From Pegea sp. RAD2-039 (Eukaryota > Chordata > Thaliacea > Salpida > Salpidae), in contig JAQGEQ010000048.1 in assembly GCA_034620365.1 (NCBI GenBank), positions 682,001 through 746,000 on the forward strand: a DNA stretch of 64,000 nt, read 5' to 3'. Below the pieces are notes generated by a model, which was not told where the DNA came from, did not search any database, and saw only the letters and a list, made by a program, of their open reading frames with translations. Positions 50,876 to 60,410 of this stretch are shown here, one piece after another. Position 1 is the first letter of the stretch, and each line of letters begins with the position of its first letter. The translations under genes and the position numbers were made by a program.

Positions 50876-52133
50876 ACAAACAAACATGTACTATCTTGGA
50901 ATTAATGTTAAAGTTTAATTTTATTAGTTCTAGGGATGTTGGTTGAAAATATTTCAATTGTGTTCATTTAATTTTCATTAAACCATTTCAAGTATTTACT
51001 GGTGTTTGTTTACATTTTCTATTAGCCAAGTTTAATAATTTAAATTATTACATACTTCAGTTTTTAAGAACTTAAAACTTTCAAGTTTTTAGCTTAGTTC
51101 TAGAAAGATTTTATAAAGATGTTTGTATTAAAGAGTAACATTTTTATGAAGTTACTAGTCGGTGCAGTGATTTTTCAATTATGAATGTCTTGGTCTGTGT
51201 AGTAGCAAAAAAAATCAGAAAGTTTGAAATTGAGAATAATAAATAATGAACCGCTTTGGTCGAGAACAGATGACTAGTTGTGCCTCAGAAGTGTTGTCAA
51301 AAACACAGCGAAATGTAAAAGATCTTAAAAAGTTTTTAGAGTTTCTTTCTTGAATCCTGAATTTTATTCAAATTATGCTAACAACAATGGTGAGTAAACT
51401 AACGATACAGTTTATACGAGAATGACGTTTAATACATTTACGTCAGCGGCAAAATATTTTACTGTTATACCACACTACTAAAAGCAGATTCCTCTTAAGT
51501 TAGCTTTCCTCTTAATACTGTTTATATATTTTAAAAATCCAACATCCTTAAATTTGTCCTATTGATTACGATTCCCAAAGATTCAATAAAGTTGGGATGA
51601 ACTATTTTAAGTAATATATTATTTGTATATATTAGTAATATAATATATATTTTATGTAATCCTTTCATCTTAAGTCCACGAATTTGATTTAATAATCTGT
51701 TCCTTAATTTGTGTGATGATAACGGTTTTGGCTTATAATATCAGCGACATTAATCTAAATCATGTCTAGAGCACACATATACTAACTGATTTATTCATAT
51801 TTTATTCGGTAACAGATACAAACATGAAACTATAACTACAATAAATTTTTATGATTTCAGTCTAATTGTGCTTTTGCATCATTCATAAGATACATCAGTT
51901 GTTTAAAGAAATTAAATAAACAGAATCTATGAGTTTATACAGAATCAAAGAAGAGATTTATGAAAGATGTAATATATCAAGCACATTTCTACAAAAGACA
52001 TAGAAGAGGGGATTGTAAGAACAAAATGTTACTTTGATACAATCAGTACTTATTGCAAACTAAAAGCTTTTTTGAAAGAGAAATAAACACAGAAATGCAA
52101 GAAAATAGACTTTTACTCAGACATTCTAGACAT
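50876..52133. other. Convergent intergenic space, UQCRH and SELENOK 3' ends
   Basis: Holds the UQCRH 3' UTR on the left and the SELENOK 3' UTR on the right; minus-strand AATAAA motifs (TTTATT near 51790-51810) could end the latter. A 35-codon plus-strand frame lies at 51246-51353 (MNRFGREQMTSC start, KKFLEFLS end). It reads protein-like but is too short to name. Confidence 0.35.
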
Positions 52134-52196
52134 GGATTATGTTCAAGAGAAACACTTCACAAAAGGATTTTATGTAACTCTGTCATAAAAATCAAA
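52134..52196 (-). promoter_or_regulatory. SECIS element in SELENOK 3' UTR
   Basis: On the minus strand, AUGA (52186-52183) is followed by 11 bases, then AAAA in the apical loop, then 22 bases and UGA. The flanking strands AGAGUUACAU and GUGUUUCUCU pair at eight of ten positions, the two misses being U-U. Below the AUGA/UGA quartet, GAUUUUU and CAUAAUC give a partial helix I. This matches the eukaryotic SECIS plan, which recruits SBP2 and the selenocysteine elongation factor. It lies about 155 bases after the stop codon. Confidence 0.8.
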
Positions 52197-52250
52197 GACT
52201 GATTGAACATTTTCAAACAACAAATGATAATAAACCACATAAAGAATGTA

Positions 52251-52306
52251 TCACGTGACATTAACATAGCAAACTTGAGCTAAAGTAGCTGATTGATGTC
52301 ACGTGA
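52251..52306. repeat. Inverted repeat in SELENOK 3' UTR
   Basis: TCACGTGACAT at 52251-52261 is repeated in inverse as ATGTCACGTGA at 52296-52306, a perfect 11-base stem around a 34-base loop. Each arm contains the palindrome CACGTG. It lies between the recoding hairpin and the SECIS element. Confidence 0.6.
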
Positions 52307-52308
52307 CT

Positions 52309-52343
52309 AAACGCTTGCTTCATAAAACTAGAAGCAAGCGTTT
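52309..52343 (-). promoter_or_regulatory. Hairpin just after the selenocysteine UGA
   Basis: A perfect 13-base stem (AAACGCTTGCTTC with GAAGCAAGCGTTT) and a 9-base loop. On the SELENOK mRNA it begins 7 bases after the UGA and overlaps the final UAA stop. The position fits a selenocysteine redefinition element, the kind of stem-loop known downstream of the UGA in SELENON mRNA. A role in recoding is inferred. Confidence 0.6.
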
Positions 52344-53062
52344 ACCTTCCTCATCCGCCACCTACAGCCATAGAGGGTAACTTTCCACCTTGTCTTATGC
52401 GACCCATTCGTCTTCTGGAGTTGTCATCATCATCATTACTAGAAAAGATCTCATTTCAACCAGGAGTGACTAGAAGAAAAGAATTTGCTTACCGCCTGTT
52501 ACTACTGCTGCTACGAGCAAATGAACTTCTATCCAAAGCAGGCTGATATAAAGTTTGGAAACTGCAATATGTGAAGAGAAATTATAAAAAAATTACAAAG
52601 ACAACTTTTTGCCTAAGATAAGAAATTTTCTTTAATTGGTGCTTAGTTTTATTTATCATCAAATATTTTAGAAAAATTTTAATTTTTTTACAAAGTAAAA
52701 CAAGTAATAATAGAAATTTCTCCAAGAAATTAATAACATATATATTTATGGAAATATAATTAAATGTTGAATTAAACATTATGAAAGCCAAGTAAACAAT
52801 CTGTTTTTTTTATTCAACTAATACTTAAATTAGAATCAAATCAGTTATAAAAAACATTTTAAAATACAAATTGCTGATTAAGTAATCTAATAAAGAACTC
52901 ACAAAAGTGTAAAAAAAGTGATAAAACCCCAGAACATATCAGTAAACCACTTTAGAGACCATTTTGATCTATTTTGTTGCAAGGAACCTAAAAATCAAAT
53001 TTGTTTCTTAGTCATTCCTAAAAATACGAAAATTACTTACCACTTGCTGATATATATGCCAT
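52342..53062 (-). CDS. SELENOK: Selenoprotein K with in-frame UGA (Sec)
   Basis: Four exons, minus strand: 53041-53062, 52903-52987, 52493-52561, 52342-52438; 90 residues including selenocysteine at 88 (TGA at 52353-52351), stop TAA 52344-52342. SELENOK is a small ER membrane protein linked to ERAD and, with DHHC6, to palmitoylation of ER clients. Landmarks are the start MAYISASG (human MVYISNG); WSLKWFTDMFWGFITFF, the single transmembrane helix; FFQTLYQPALDRSSFARSSS; and RRRMGRIRQGGKLPSMAVGG followed by G-Sec-G-R. The C-terminal GG-Sec-GR is the SELENOK signature. All exon ends are good GT/AG with matching phases. Naive translation stops three codons early and each exon is short, so the gene is easy to miss. 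An unrelated 69-codon frame (52582-52791) lies in intron 2. Confidence 0.94.
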
Positions 53063-54622
53063 CTTCTAGTTTAAATATTAAAGATGTAAAAAAAGTTATT
53101 TACAAATAACTGGTAACAAAAAGATTATAACTATTTATTTCTTAGCGACTAAATTTTGTCAACTTTAAGTTAAGTTATAAAATAAATATGGAGTAAACAA
53201 TACAAGTGAAAAAAAACTTTTAATGAAATAACTTCAACAAAAATTTAAAGAGTTATTTGATACAAAACTATTTTAATACAGTTTTTAGAAGTTTCTATAT
53301 TATTAACTATTAACCGCTTTTATAACAATCTATAAAGTTTTTTTAATATTTATATTTCTTAATATAACTTTAAGATAGCAATATCTGAGCAACAAAAGAT
53401 TTTAATTAACAGAATATTGAAGAAGACCATCCAAATAGTGAAACGTAGATTTACTTTGTTGTTTATATATGTAAAGCACAAAATGGCTTTTTATAATTAA
53501 AAGATTCTAAGAAATCTTATTTTGCCTTAAAAAGTACTTAGGCTTCAACTAAAGTTATATTGTATTTTGTGGTCAGATATAAGGTCAATAGTATGCAGAC
53601 ACAAACTAAAACTCTTTTAGCTAACATTTTTATTTAAATTGTATCAATAAAATTTAACCCTGATTGTTGTAGAACTACTTTTTAAAGGTTCTTTAAATTA
53701 GTTTCAACTGATTAGAAAAGATTATGATAAAGTTTAATAACACTACATATTATTATATTTATAAAAACATGAAAGTAAAGTAGTTATCCATTATTTACCA
53801 TCCGGATTTTGCTAAATCTTTTTCCTATAATGTTATCAAAATGATGTGTGAGCTAACATACGTTATAAGCAAATCCCAAAATGTTAGACTCTATTTCAGG
53901 TGTTTTATAACGTCCTAAAAAACTTTAATTTTTAAGTTAAAGATTTTCCAATTTTTTCAGTTGCCATATTTGCAGAAGTCTTAAATAGTTTATTTTTTAT
54001 TCGTTGAAGTGACTGTGTAAGTATGCTACTGATTCACTACTGTCAGTGTTAGAGAAACACTACTTGGAGCCGATTTTTATTTGCAACTTACCACATATGG
54101 GAATCCATTTTTTCTTCTTATATTCGATTTTTCATAAACATTCAGACTGATTTGTATGCAGTAAAAAATGACATATTGTATCATAAATAATTTCATCATA
54201 ATTTCATTCATCCACGGTAGTTTTTTTAATATCAAATAAGCATATAAGAGGGATGCTTATTTTCATAATATTAGTTATTGCTTTCTTGTGCATTGACAAT
54301 AAACATTTTTGTGACAAATATATTTTTTAATTCCTTCAAAAATTATTTTTATTACCTGATTAGTACAATGTTATACAAATAGTACAACCCCGAAATAAGT
54401 TCCCAATAATTAACAAAATGAGGTTCGGTAATAAATTCAATTGTATTTTCTATCAGTTTACATCATATGATAAGAATAGACGAAATTAAAGTTAAAAGTT
54501 AAATAAATTAAATAGCTTAAATTAAGGTCGCCTACAAAAACTCTACAAAATCATACTTTTTTAATTCTAAGAAAAGTTTATTATTTCTGCTTAGTCTAGC
54601 TGCTATTGTATTTTTACGATTT
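53063..54622. other. Intergenic, upstream of SELENOK
   Basis: AT-rich with no coding chain. It should hold the SELENOK promoter. A short ATG-plus-donor motif near 54095-54110 on the minus strand (MDSHM, then GTAAGT) could be a first exon of something, but no partner exon was found. Confidence 0.35.
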
Positions 54623-54870
54623 GCTTCGGCCGAGAACAACTATGCTATATGCCAGGGCAGAAATGCTAGAGATCCAGTTGTTGCCCAGGCAACAGGATTC
54701 TATTCTCCACGCCAATAAAGTTTACAGCGGCACAGAAGAACTGATGCAGAACCACCTAGCTAGCGTCGGAGGAGCTGCCTAAATGACACTGAGTAGAGTG
54801 ACAAACTGCCTACAAGGTTCCACTTCCGGCTTTAAGTTTGGATTTTTGCGTCTCCTAGAAGTATTGTCAT
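54623..54870 (-). repeat. Dispersed GC-rich repeat, copy 3
   Basis: Same element as at 13628 and 16822, in inverse orientation. Read on the minus strand it starts ATGACAATACTTCTAGGAG, has TAAAGCCGGAAGTGGAACC and TGCCTGGGCAACAACTGGA, and ends GTTCTCGGCCGAAGC. It is the longest copy (about 248 bases). Confidence 0.8.
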
Positions 54871-55948
54871 TAACCAGATAAATGAGTTTCTTTTACTCGA
54901 GCTTTACTCCGGGTTGTATGTTGGGTTGTATAAGCCCTTGTCGCAAATATTTGTCCGCCTGGTCTTGAACAAAGGACCTTTCGCGGGCAAAATAACCGAA
55001 ACTGGCTGTAACTGTATGCACGATTGTTTTTTGATTTGTGTATAAAAAAGAATTGACAGTATTCTTGTTACATTTTTGAAAGATTATGGTAATAAGTTCT
55101 GATTATACATTTTAGTAATTTCAACATTTAACTTATTAGCTAATTATAGATGAAGTTTAATATAAATTTAAATCATCTGCTTTAATATTTTACTATAGTA
55201 TTAGTAACGTTTTTAAAAATTTTATTTTAATAATTCTTTTATTCTTTATCTTTATACAAATTGTTATTTTTAGATGAATTTATAAAATTGTTCCTTAACT
55301 GATATCATTAATGTTTATATACCTAGTTATTTCTAAATCAGTTTTCCATATATATATTTATATTGACTGCTCGAAAAAGTAATTAAAACATAATATTTTG
55401 ACATAATTCAAAATTGATATCTGCAGACTTTGACCTTACACTTTTTTCTTTTGCAAGTAGTTTTTTAGCAAGCAATGATATCAAGAAGCAATAAATTGAT
55501 GCTGTTGAATAAAGCTATTTAAGAAAAAAAAATTTATGTTTTCGACACATAGTCATGTTTTATAAATTTGTTGTTTAAATTATTAGTAACTTTTGGGCTT
55601 CATCCAATATTTAGTTGTAATTTGTTTCTGAGGAAACGTTAATCATGATTAATTTTTCCTGTTAAAAATTTTAGTTTAAAATTTGTTTTCTGTATTTAGT
55701 TACTTACTTGGTTATGGCACTAATATTTCTAAAAGAAAATCAATAGTTATATCAAGTTAACTTGTTTATCATATATGTAACTAAAATTTAAAGAAGTTGA
55801 TAACCTAAATAAATAAGTTTTATTAGTTAGTTAATTTTCTATTTAAAAAAATATATTTTATCTATTAACATTTTTGTGGTATAGTTATCATGTTGAAGAT
55901 TAATTTAATTGATTTAAATTTTTTTAAAGAGAATTAAAGATATAATTT
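54871..55948. other. Intergenic, upstream of the secreted-protein gene
   Basis: A further GC-richer patch follows the repeat to about 55020 (around TCCGCCTGGTCTTGAAC), perhaps part of the same or another element. The rest is AT-rich and should contain the promoter of the gene at 55949. Confidence 0.3.
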
Positions 55949-56440
55949 ATGATGAATAATTATCTCTTTTGTTTACTGATTATTTTCATTTTTGTTGTTG
56001 CAAATGTGAGTTCTTATCCTTGGCATGCATCTTGCAAGGTGATCTATCAGTTTAATGACATTAATTGTCAATCAGTTCATTCATCACTTGTCAAACAATT
56101 TGGATTATGGAATAACACTAATTGTGGTTCTGATAAAAATATTCATCAAAGATGCCGTTATGATCTTAAATCCCAAAGTAGCAATTTAATTACTGCTACT
56201 CATACAACACCACTTAAGCTTTATGTTGATGATATGATGTTTAAGTTTTCTGATGCTGGTGATAAATGTATTATAAAAGCATTTTCAACTTCTACAGTTT
56301 GGTATGCAGTTCTTGATTATGGCACAAATTATTGCAATATTCATAATATTGTATTTGGAACTGGATTGACTAATTTTACTGAGTCAACTTCTAATAGCGT
56401 CTGTACTCAATATTCAACTGCTGATTGCAACCGTTATTAA
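55949..56440 (+). CDS. Secreted eight-cysteine protein, unnamed family
   Basis: An intronless 163-residue protein. A signal peptide (LFCLLIIFIFVVANVSS) is followed by YPWHASCKVIYQF. The mature part has eight cysteines, enough for four disulfides, two Asn-x-Thr sites (NNT near residue 56, NFT near 143) and a conserved-looking core WYAVLDYGTNYCNIHN. There is no transmembrane helix and no GPI signal. I have a vague memory of unnamed secreted proteins with a WYAVLDYGTNYCN-like motif in aquatic invertebrates, but give no function. The ATG at 55949 is followed by a second ATG, with no upstream in-frame start. Polyadenylation signal AATAAA lies at 56599-56604. Codon use is typical of the window. Confidence 0.8.
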   Translation: MMNNYLFCLLIIFIFVVANVSSYPWHASCKVIYQFNDINCQSVHSSLVKQFGLWNNTNCGSDKNIHQRCRYDLKSQSSNLITATHTTPLKLYVDDMMFKFSDAGDKCIIKAFSTSTVWYAVLDYGTNYCNIHNIVFGTGLTNFTESTSNSVCTQYSTADCNRY

Positions 56441-57813
56441 TTAATATTTTAGAGTCTTTATATTATATACAAATGTAGTATTAATTTGTACAAATGCAGT
56501 ATTGATTTATGTAAATGCAGTGTTGATTCAGTGTAGATTTAATTTTTTCTGAAAAATTGAAATGTTCTTGCTATATAAAAGCACTTAATACTATTTGGAA
56601 TAAACGTTTTTTGTCTTGATTACTTTATTTTATTTATTATTATCAAAATTGAGTTGAAACAGATTTTTAGAATCATTAAATAAAATATTTATTCAAAATC
56701 GTTTTTTTTAAATCAAAAACATTTATTTTTATTCTTTTGGTCAATAATTTCAAACGCGAATAATATAAGTATTAATAATAATTAAGCACATAATTGAGTT
56801 ATAGATTTTATATAAATATGGGACTTTCCCTTAAGCGAGTCTTATAGTTCTAAGAGCTACTTTTCGCTATCTAAAAAATATTGAATACAAAAATAAATTT
56901 CTAAGTACCATGAGGCTGATTACAACAACAATACTAGTTGAAATAGTATGCTGGTTCTTGTAATGATATTATCTAAATCGTGTATCTGCTCAGCAGCTTA
57001 ACAAGAGTTTTTAAACTAACAAAGTTATCTGGAATCCTGAGTTGAGTTCAAAGATTAACAGATTTTGTTTTTCGAATTTCAATATCTTTTCGACTTTGAT
57101 AAGATTGCTTAAAGGTTTTTTTCATTTACCATAAAGATTTATGATAAAAAATGTTTGTATTAGTACAAGCATATAAATGAAGTCAATATTTTATTGTGAT
57201 ATTAATATAGTATTTCAAAAGTTACTATTCCTAAATTATCAATAAGTTTTCTTGAAATATTTTATTTATAAAAGCTGTAAAAAATAGTTGGAATAGAAAT
57301 ATTGATTTTTTTGCACTATTTTCACATGTATTTTTTATATTATCAGAAATATAAACTTAATGATTGGTTACATCTGTTAGGTTATCAATTTGGTTTTATA
57401 AATCTGTAAAAACTTCAGCTGTTAAACAAATTAGGTTATAGAAAAATACAAATTGTAAATATCAAAGTTTCAATTCTCCTTTTCAATTATTTAACTGTCT
57501 TTTTTTAGTTTTAATGACATAAATATTCTTTTTCATAGCAATATTGTAGTTCTTATGATATAATAGTTTTTATCTTACTAATTATCATGAGATTTAAAAA
57601 CTGTTTACAAAGTTAGAAAAAATTTTAATCTTAATTTTCTAATAGATTTTCCGATATACTGTTTAAATTTTTGATTTATATCGATTATTCTTTGATAAAC
57701 AAAACTCAGTTTTTAATAATCAGCAAGTTTAATTGCACAAGATAAGATTAATTGCTCTCGTTTAATATTTTGATTTGTTAAATATTTGAGCTCCAGTAGA
57801 GTAAAATTCTTTT
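56441..57813. other. Intergenic between convergent genes
   Basis: 3' UTR of the secreted protein to about 56620, with the short phrase GCAGT(A/G)TTGAT and its flanks repeated about 30 bases apart near 56475-56530. The remainder is AT-rich with nothing recognised. Confidence 0.35.
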
Positions 57814-59253
57814 TCAAAAAATATCGAAAAAATTTCTTGATTCAAGTCTGCATTAAAAGACTACACTGATAAAGCAAACAAAAAATATCTGTGCTAAACA
57901 ATTTATGAAAAAAAATCATTGCTAAACAACTTATTTTTCTAGATATTATCTTTTAATTAATAACTTTAAAAAAAATTAGAATTTTTTGGTTAAAAAAAGA
58001 TTAATTGTCTGAAGCAGTTTAATTATCTGATCAATATATTATTGAATTTAATAAATCGTGATTTTTCTACATATTTTATTCACTCACCCATACATATTGA
58101 GCACATAGTGACTAATTATTGAAAACATGTTCATACTAAGTTCAAAAACTATTGATAGAACTGGAGATATCAACCGAAATATCTGATCTGCCTGAATAAG
58201 TAGTTAGAGTAATTGATAGCTAAATAAACAAGAAGTTCTTACAGGGCCTACAACTGAGTCTCCTAGTATTGATTTCAACCTTTCAATCACTTGTTCATAC
58301 CAAGATTGAGATCTCCAAGTTAATGGATTGTACCATTTCCATGTTTTTAATGGTACATTTCTAACAATTAATCTGTAATATTTTTTGTCAACTAACAAAC
58401 CTAACTACTTAAACATTTTGGTTATATTAAATATTTATTTATAGAAAATATTACCCGTATATTTCTACAACCGATATTTTGATGGCTGATAGAGTCGATA
58501 AAATTAAATATTGTAAGCCAGTTCTGCGCAAAAAGCAACCAGTACAGCTATGATACCAAACACCATAATTTTTCTGAACGTCAACTAATACTGCAAGTGC
58601 AACCAACAAAAACAAAGAAACTTTCTTGTATCTGATAATCAAAGCACATAAAATAAAAAAAGCCGATTGTTGCTGTGTATCGATTTGTCGATATTTATTA
58701 TATCTTCGATCCTATTAACATTAAAATTTAAGCATTAAACTTTTATTCTCAACTCTTTATATATAAATATTGACATAAAATACTTCAAAGTTCTAAAAGT
58801 TCTATCTTAACAACTATTTTCTTAGTACACAGTCTTAAAAAGATAGTTATATCAAACGAATCTAAACTTGTTCATAAAAATTAACTAAGTAAATTTGTTT
58901 ATGCATATATTACAGATAATTATTTACATATAATTTTTGTACTGTTACCTAATCTCAAGTATTATCTACAAATTAATTTAATCAAAAATTCTTTAAAACA
59001 ATTTGCAAATTAAATTATATATACAAGAACTAAAATTAAATTTTTTGACCTGTTTAGAGTTATATGAATGACATGCTGATTTCTCTTCAGAACCTACACA
59101 GGATAAGTTTTTCCTGCTCCACATTTGACTATATTTGCTACTACATGAACTATTACAGTCATTATTACGCTTTCGTTCTTGGAAGGGCTCACTACATTTA
59201 GCTGTATTTTGCTGCCTATTGACTTTTGAACATTTAATTTTACTGCAACTCAT
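57814..59253 (-). CDS. Six-exon membrane protein, unrecognised, with a 17-base microexon
   Basis: Minus strand, phases consistent: 59050-59253, 58949-58965 (17 bases), 58455-58631, 58243-58372, 58088-58191, 57814-57847; 221 residues. The N-terminal 68 residues are polar and cysteine-rich (ten cysteines, for example MSCSKIKC, NDCNSSCSS). Next come a hydrophobic segment, VSLFLLVALAVLV; YGVWYHSCTGCFLRRTGLQY; a second hydrophobic stretch (LILSTLSAIKISVVEIYG); a tryptophan-rich amphipathic part (LKTWKWYNPLTWRSQSWYEQ); and a third hydrophobic segment in exon 5 (VLSIVFELSMNMFSIISHYV). I do not recognise the family. Exons 3-5 are well supported by open frame and splice sites. The microexon restores the frame between exon 1 (phase 0, weak donor GTCAAA) and exon 3. 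The last exon (12 codons to TGA) is the weakest part. Confidence 0.55.
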
Positions 59254-59429
59254 TAAATTTACTCTATTTTTATTTATAAAATGAATTTCCTTCAGAGTTT
59301 ACGGTTTATCGCAAAATAAGTTACAACGCACAGGCAACTAACGATTATCATGATGATTAGATATTCTTACGTCATAAACGAGTAAATAAATGAAATAATT
59401 TTATATTCAAGCTATTTATCAAAACTAAG

Positions 59430-60040
59430 GCTGCCATCTATAGAGCCTTTGTTTGCAGTACGCTATTATACGCCAGCTAAACCAGCACTTTGTCGCAAAC
59501 TAACAAAAGTAAACTTAAAAGGTTTCGTCTTCGTTGTCTTTGTCACATATTATATGACATAATAAGATCTCAAACAAGGAAGTCTTAAGGCGCTCTGGTC
59601 TGACAACAAAGTACAGCATGCTAAGCAAGCAAAGGCTTTGCTGGCTCGGACACGTCCGTCGAATGGACTGTTCCAAAGGATCTATGGTACAAGAAGCTAC
59701 ATAAAGGCAAATTCAACACCGGCCGTCTCCGTTTTAAAGATACTTGCAAGCGCGATATGAAATCGCTCAACATCAATGCCAGCAATTGGGAGGATATCGC
59801 AGCAGATCGCTCCGAATGGCGATCTCTACTTTGCAAACTACTGAAAGAGAGAGAATAAAAACCAGCTTTAAAGAAAAGAAAGAAACCCCATAAGGCTTTC
59901 GATTTCACTGTGTCTAGCTCGATTAGTTCCTCTGCATTTCACTTTGTTTTGCTTTATTCTTAATATCATCCCTCAAAGCACATCCTATCCCTTATATCCC
60001 ACATGGCTTTTCTCGGCCAGAGCTGGCTTTTATTATAAAT
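59430..60040 (+). mobile_element. 3' end of a non-LTR retrotransposon (LINE), decayed
   Basis: GC-rich block encoding the C-terminal part of a LINE reverse-transcriptase protein. The typical phrases are QRLCWLGHVRRMD, then GRLRFKDTCKRDMKSLNI and NWEDIAADRSEWR, ending at a TAA near 59860. The reading frame is broken at least once between the first and second phrase, and the upstream part (from about 59430) is also degraded. The rest of the element is missing on the 5' side, as expected for a 5'-truncated insertion. A 3' UTR of about 150 bases follows, ending near CTTTTCTCGGCCAGAGC. The CWLGHV region is common to several LINE clades, so I do not assign one. Confidence 0.85.
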
Positions 60041-60344
60041 ATACAATTATATAAAAATATATATAATTAAAACATTTTTGTAGGATCTATGATATACACG
60101 GCTAATTTTACTGTCAGGTGCTTCCGTCATCTTTGCGTCAACAGCAAAGACAACCAATACAGAAAATTCTGGATCGCTTATTAGCAAAATTGTGACATGA
60201 CTTCCAAATGCTGTCTTCCACCACCATCGCTAACTGACTGTTACAGCTAACTATACGGTAGTGATATTGCTTAATAATAATTAGAGAAGATACTTTTCGC
60301 ACTCGATAGGTGGCATTTTATATTTCCATATTTTTGACATTGAG

Positions 60345-60410
60345 ATGGGGTTCAAACCCTCACATTTAAAGCACAATAGTTTAGCAGCTAATCGACCTAA
60401 CTACTCGTAT
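60345..60410 (-). repeat. Degenerate tRNA-like / SINE-like sequence
   Basis: On the minus strand a B-box-like GGTTTGAACCC (complement of 60348-60358) follows, 35-45 bases later in plus coordinates, an A-box-like TTAGGTCGATTAGC. The intervening sequence could form a poor anticodon arm. The B box differs from consensus at the C56 position and the arms pair badly, so this is not a working tRNA gene. It is more likely a tRNA pseudogene or SINE head. Confidence 0.35.

Noticed and set aside
52300-52353. Reading TGA at 52351-52353 as the real SELENOK stop
   Set aside because: Two further codons and a TAA follow, the GG-x-GR context is the SELENOK signature, and a SECIS lies downstream.
52582-52791. 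69-codon minus-strand hydrophobic frame
   Set aside because: Lies inside SELENOK intron 2; the true transmembrane exon is at 52903-52987.
59621-59908. 95-codon minus-strand frame
   Set aside because: Antisense to the LINE coding remnant.
60345-60410. Functional tRNA gene
   Set aside because: B box departs from consensus and the acceptor and anticodon stems do not pair.
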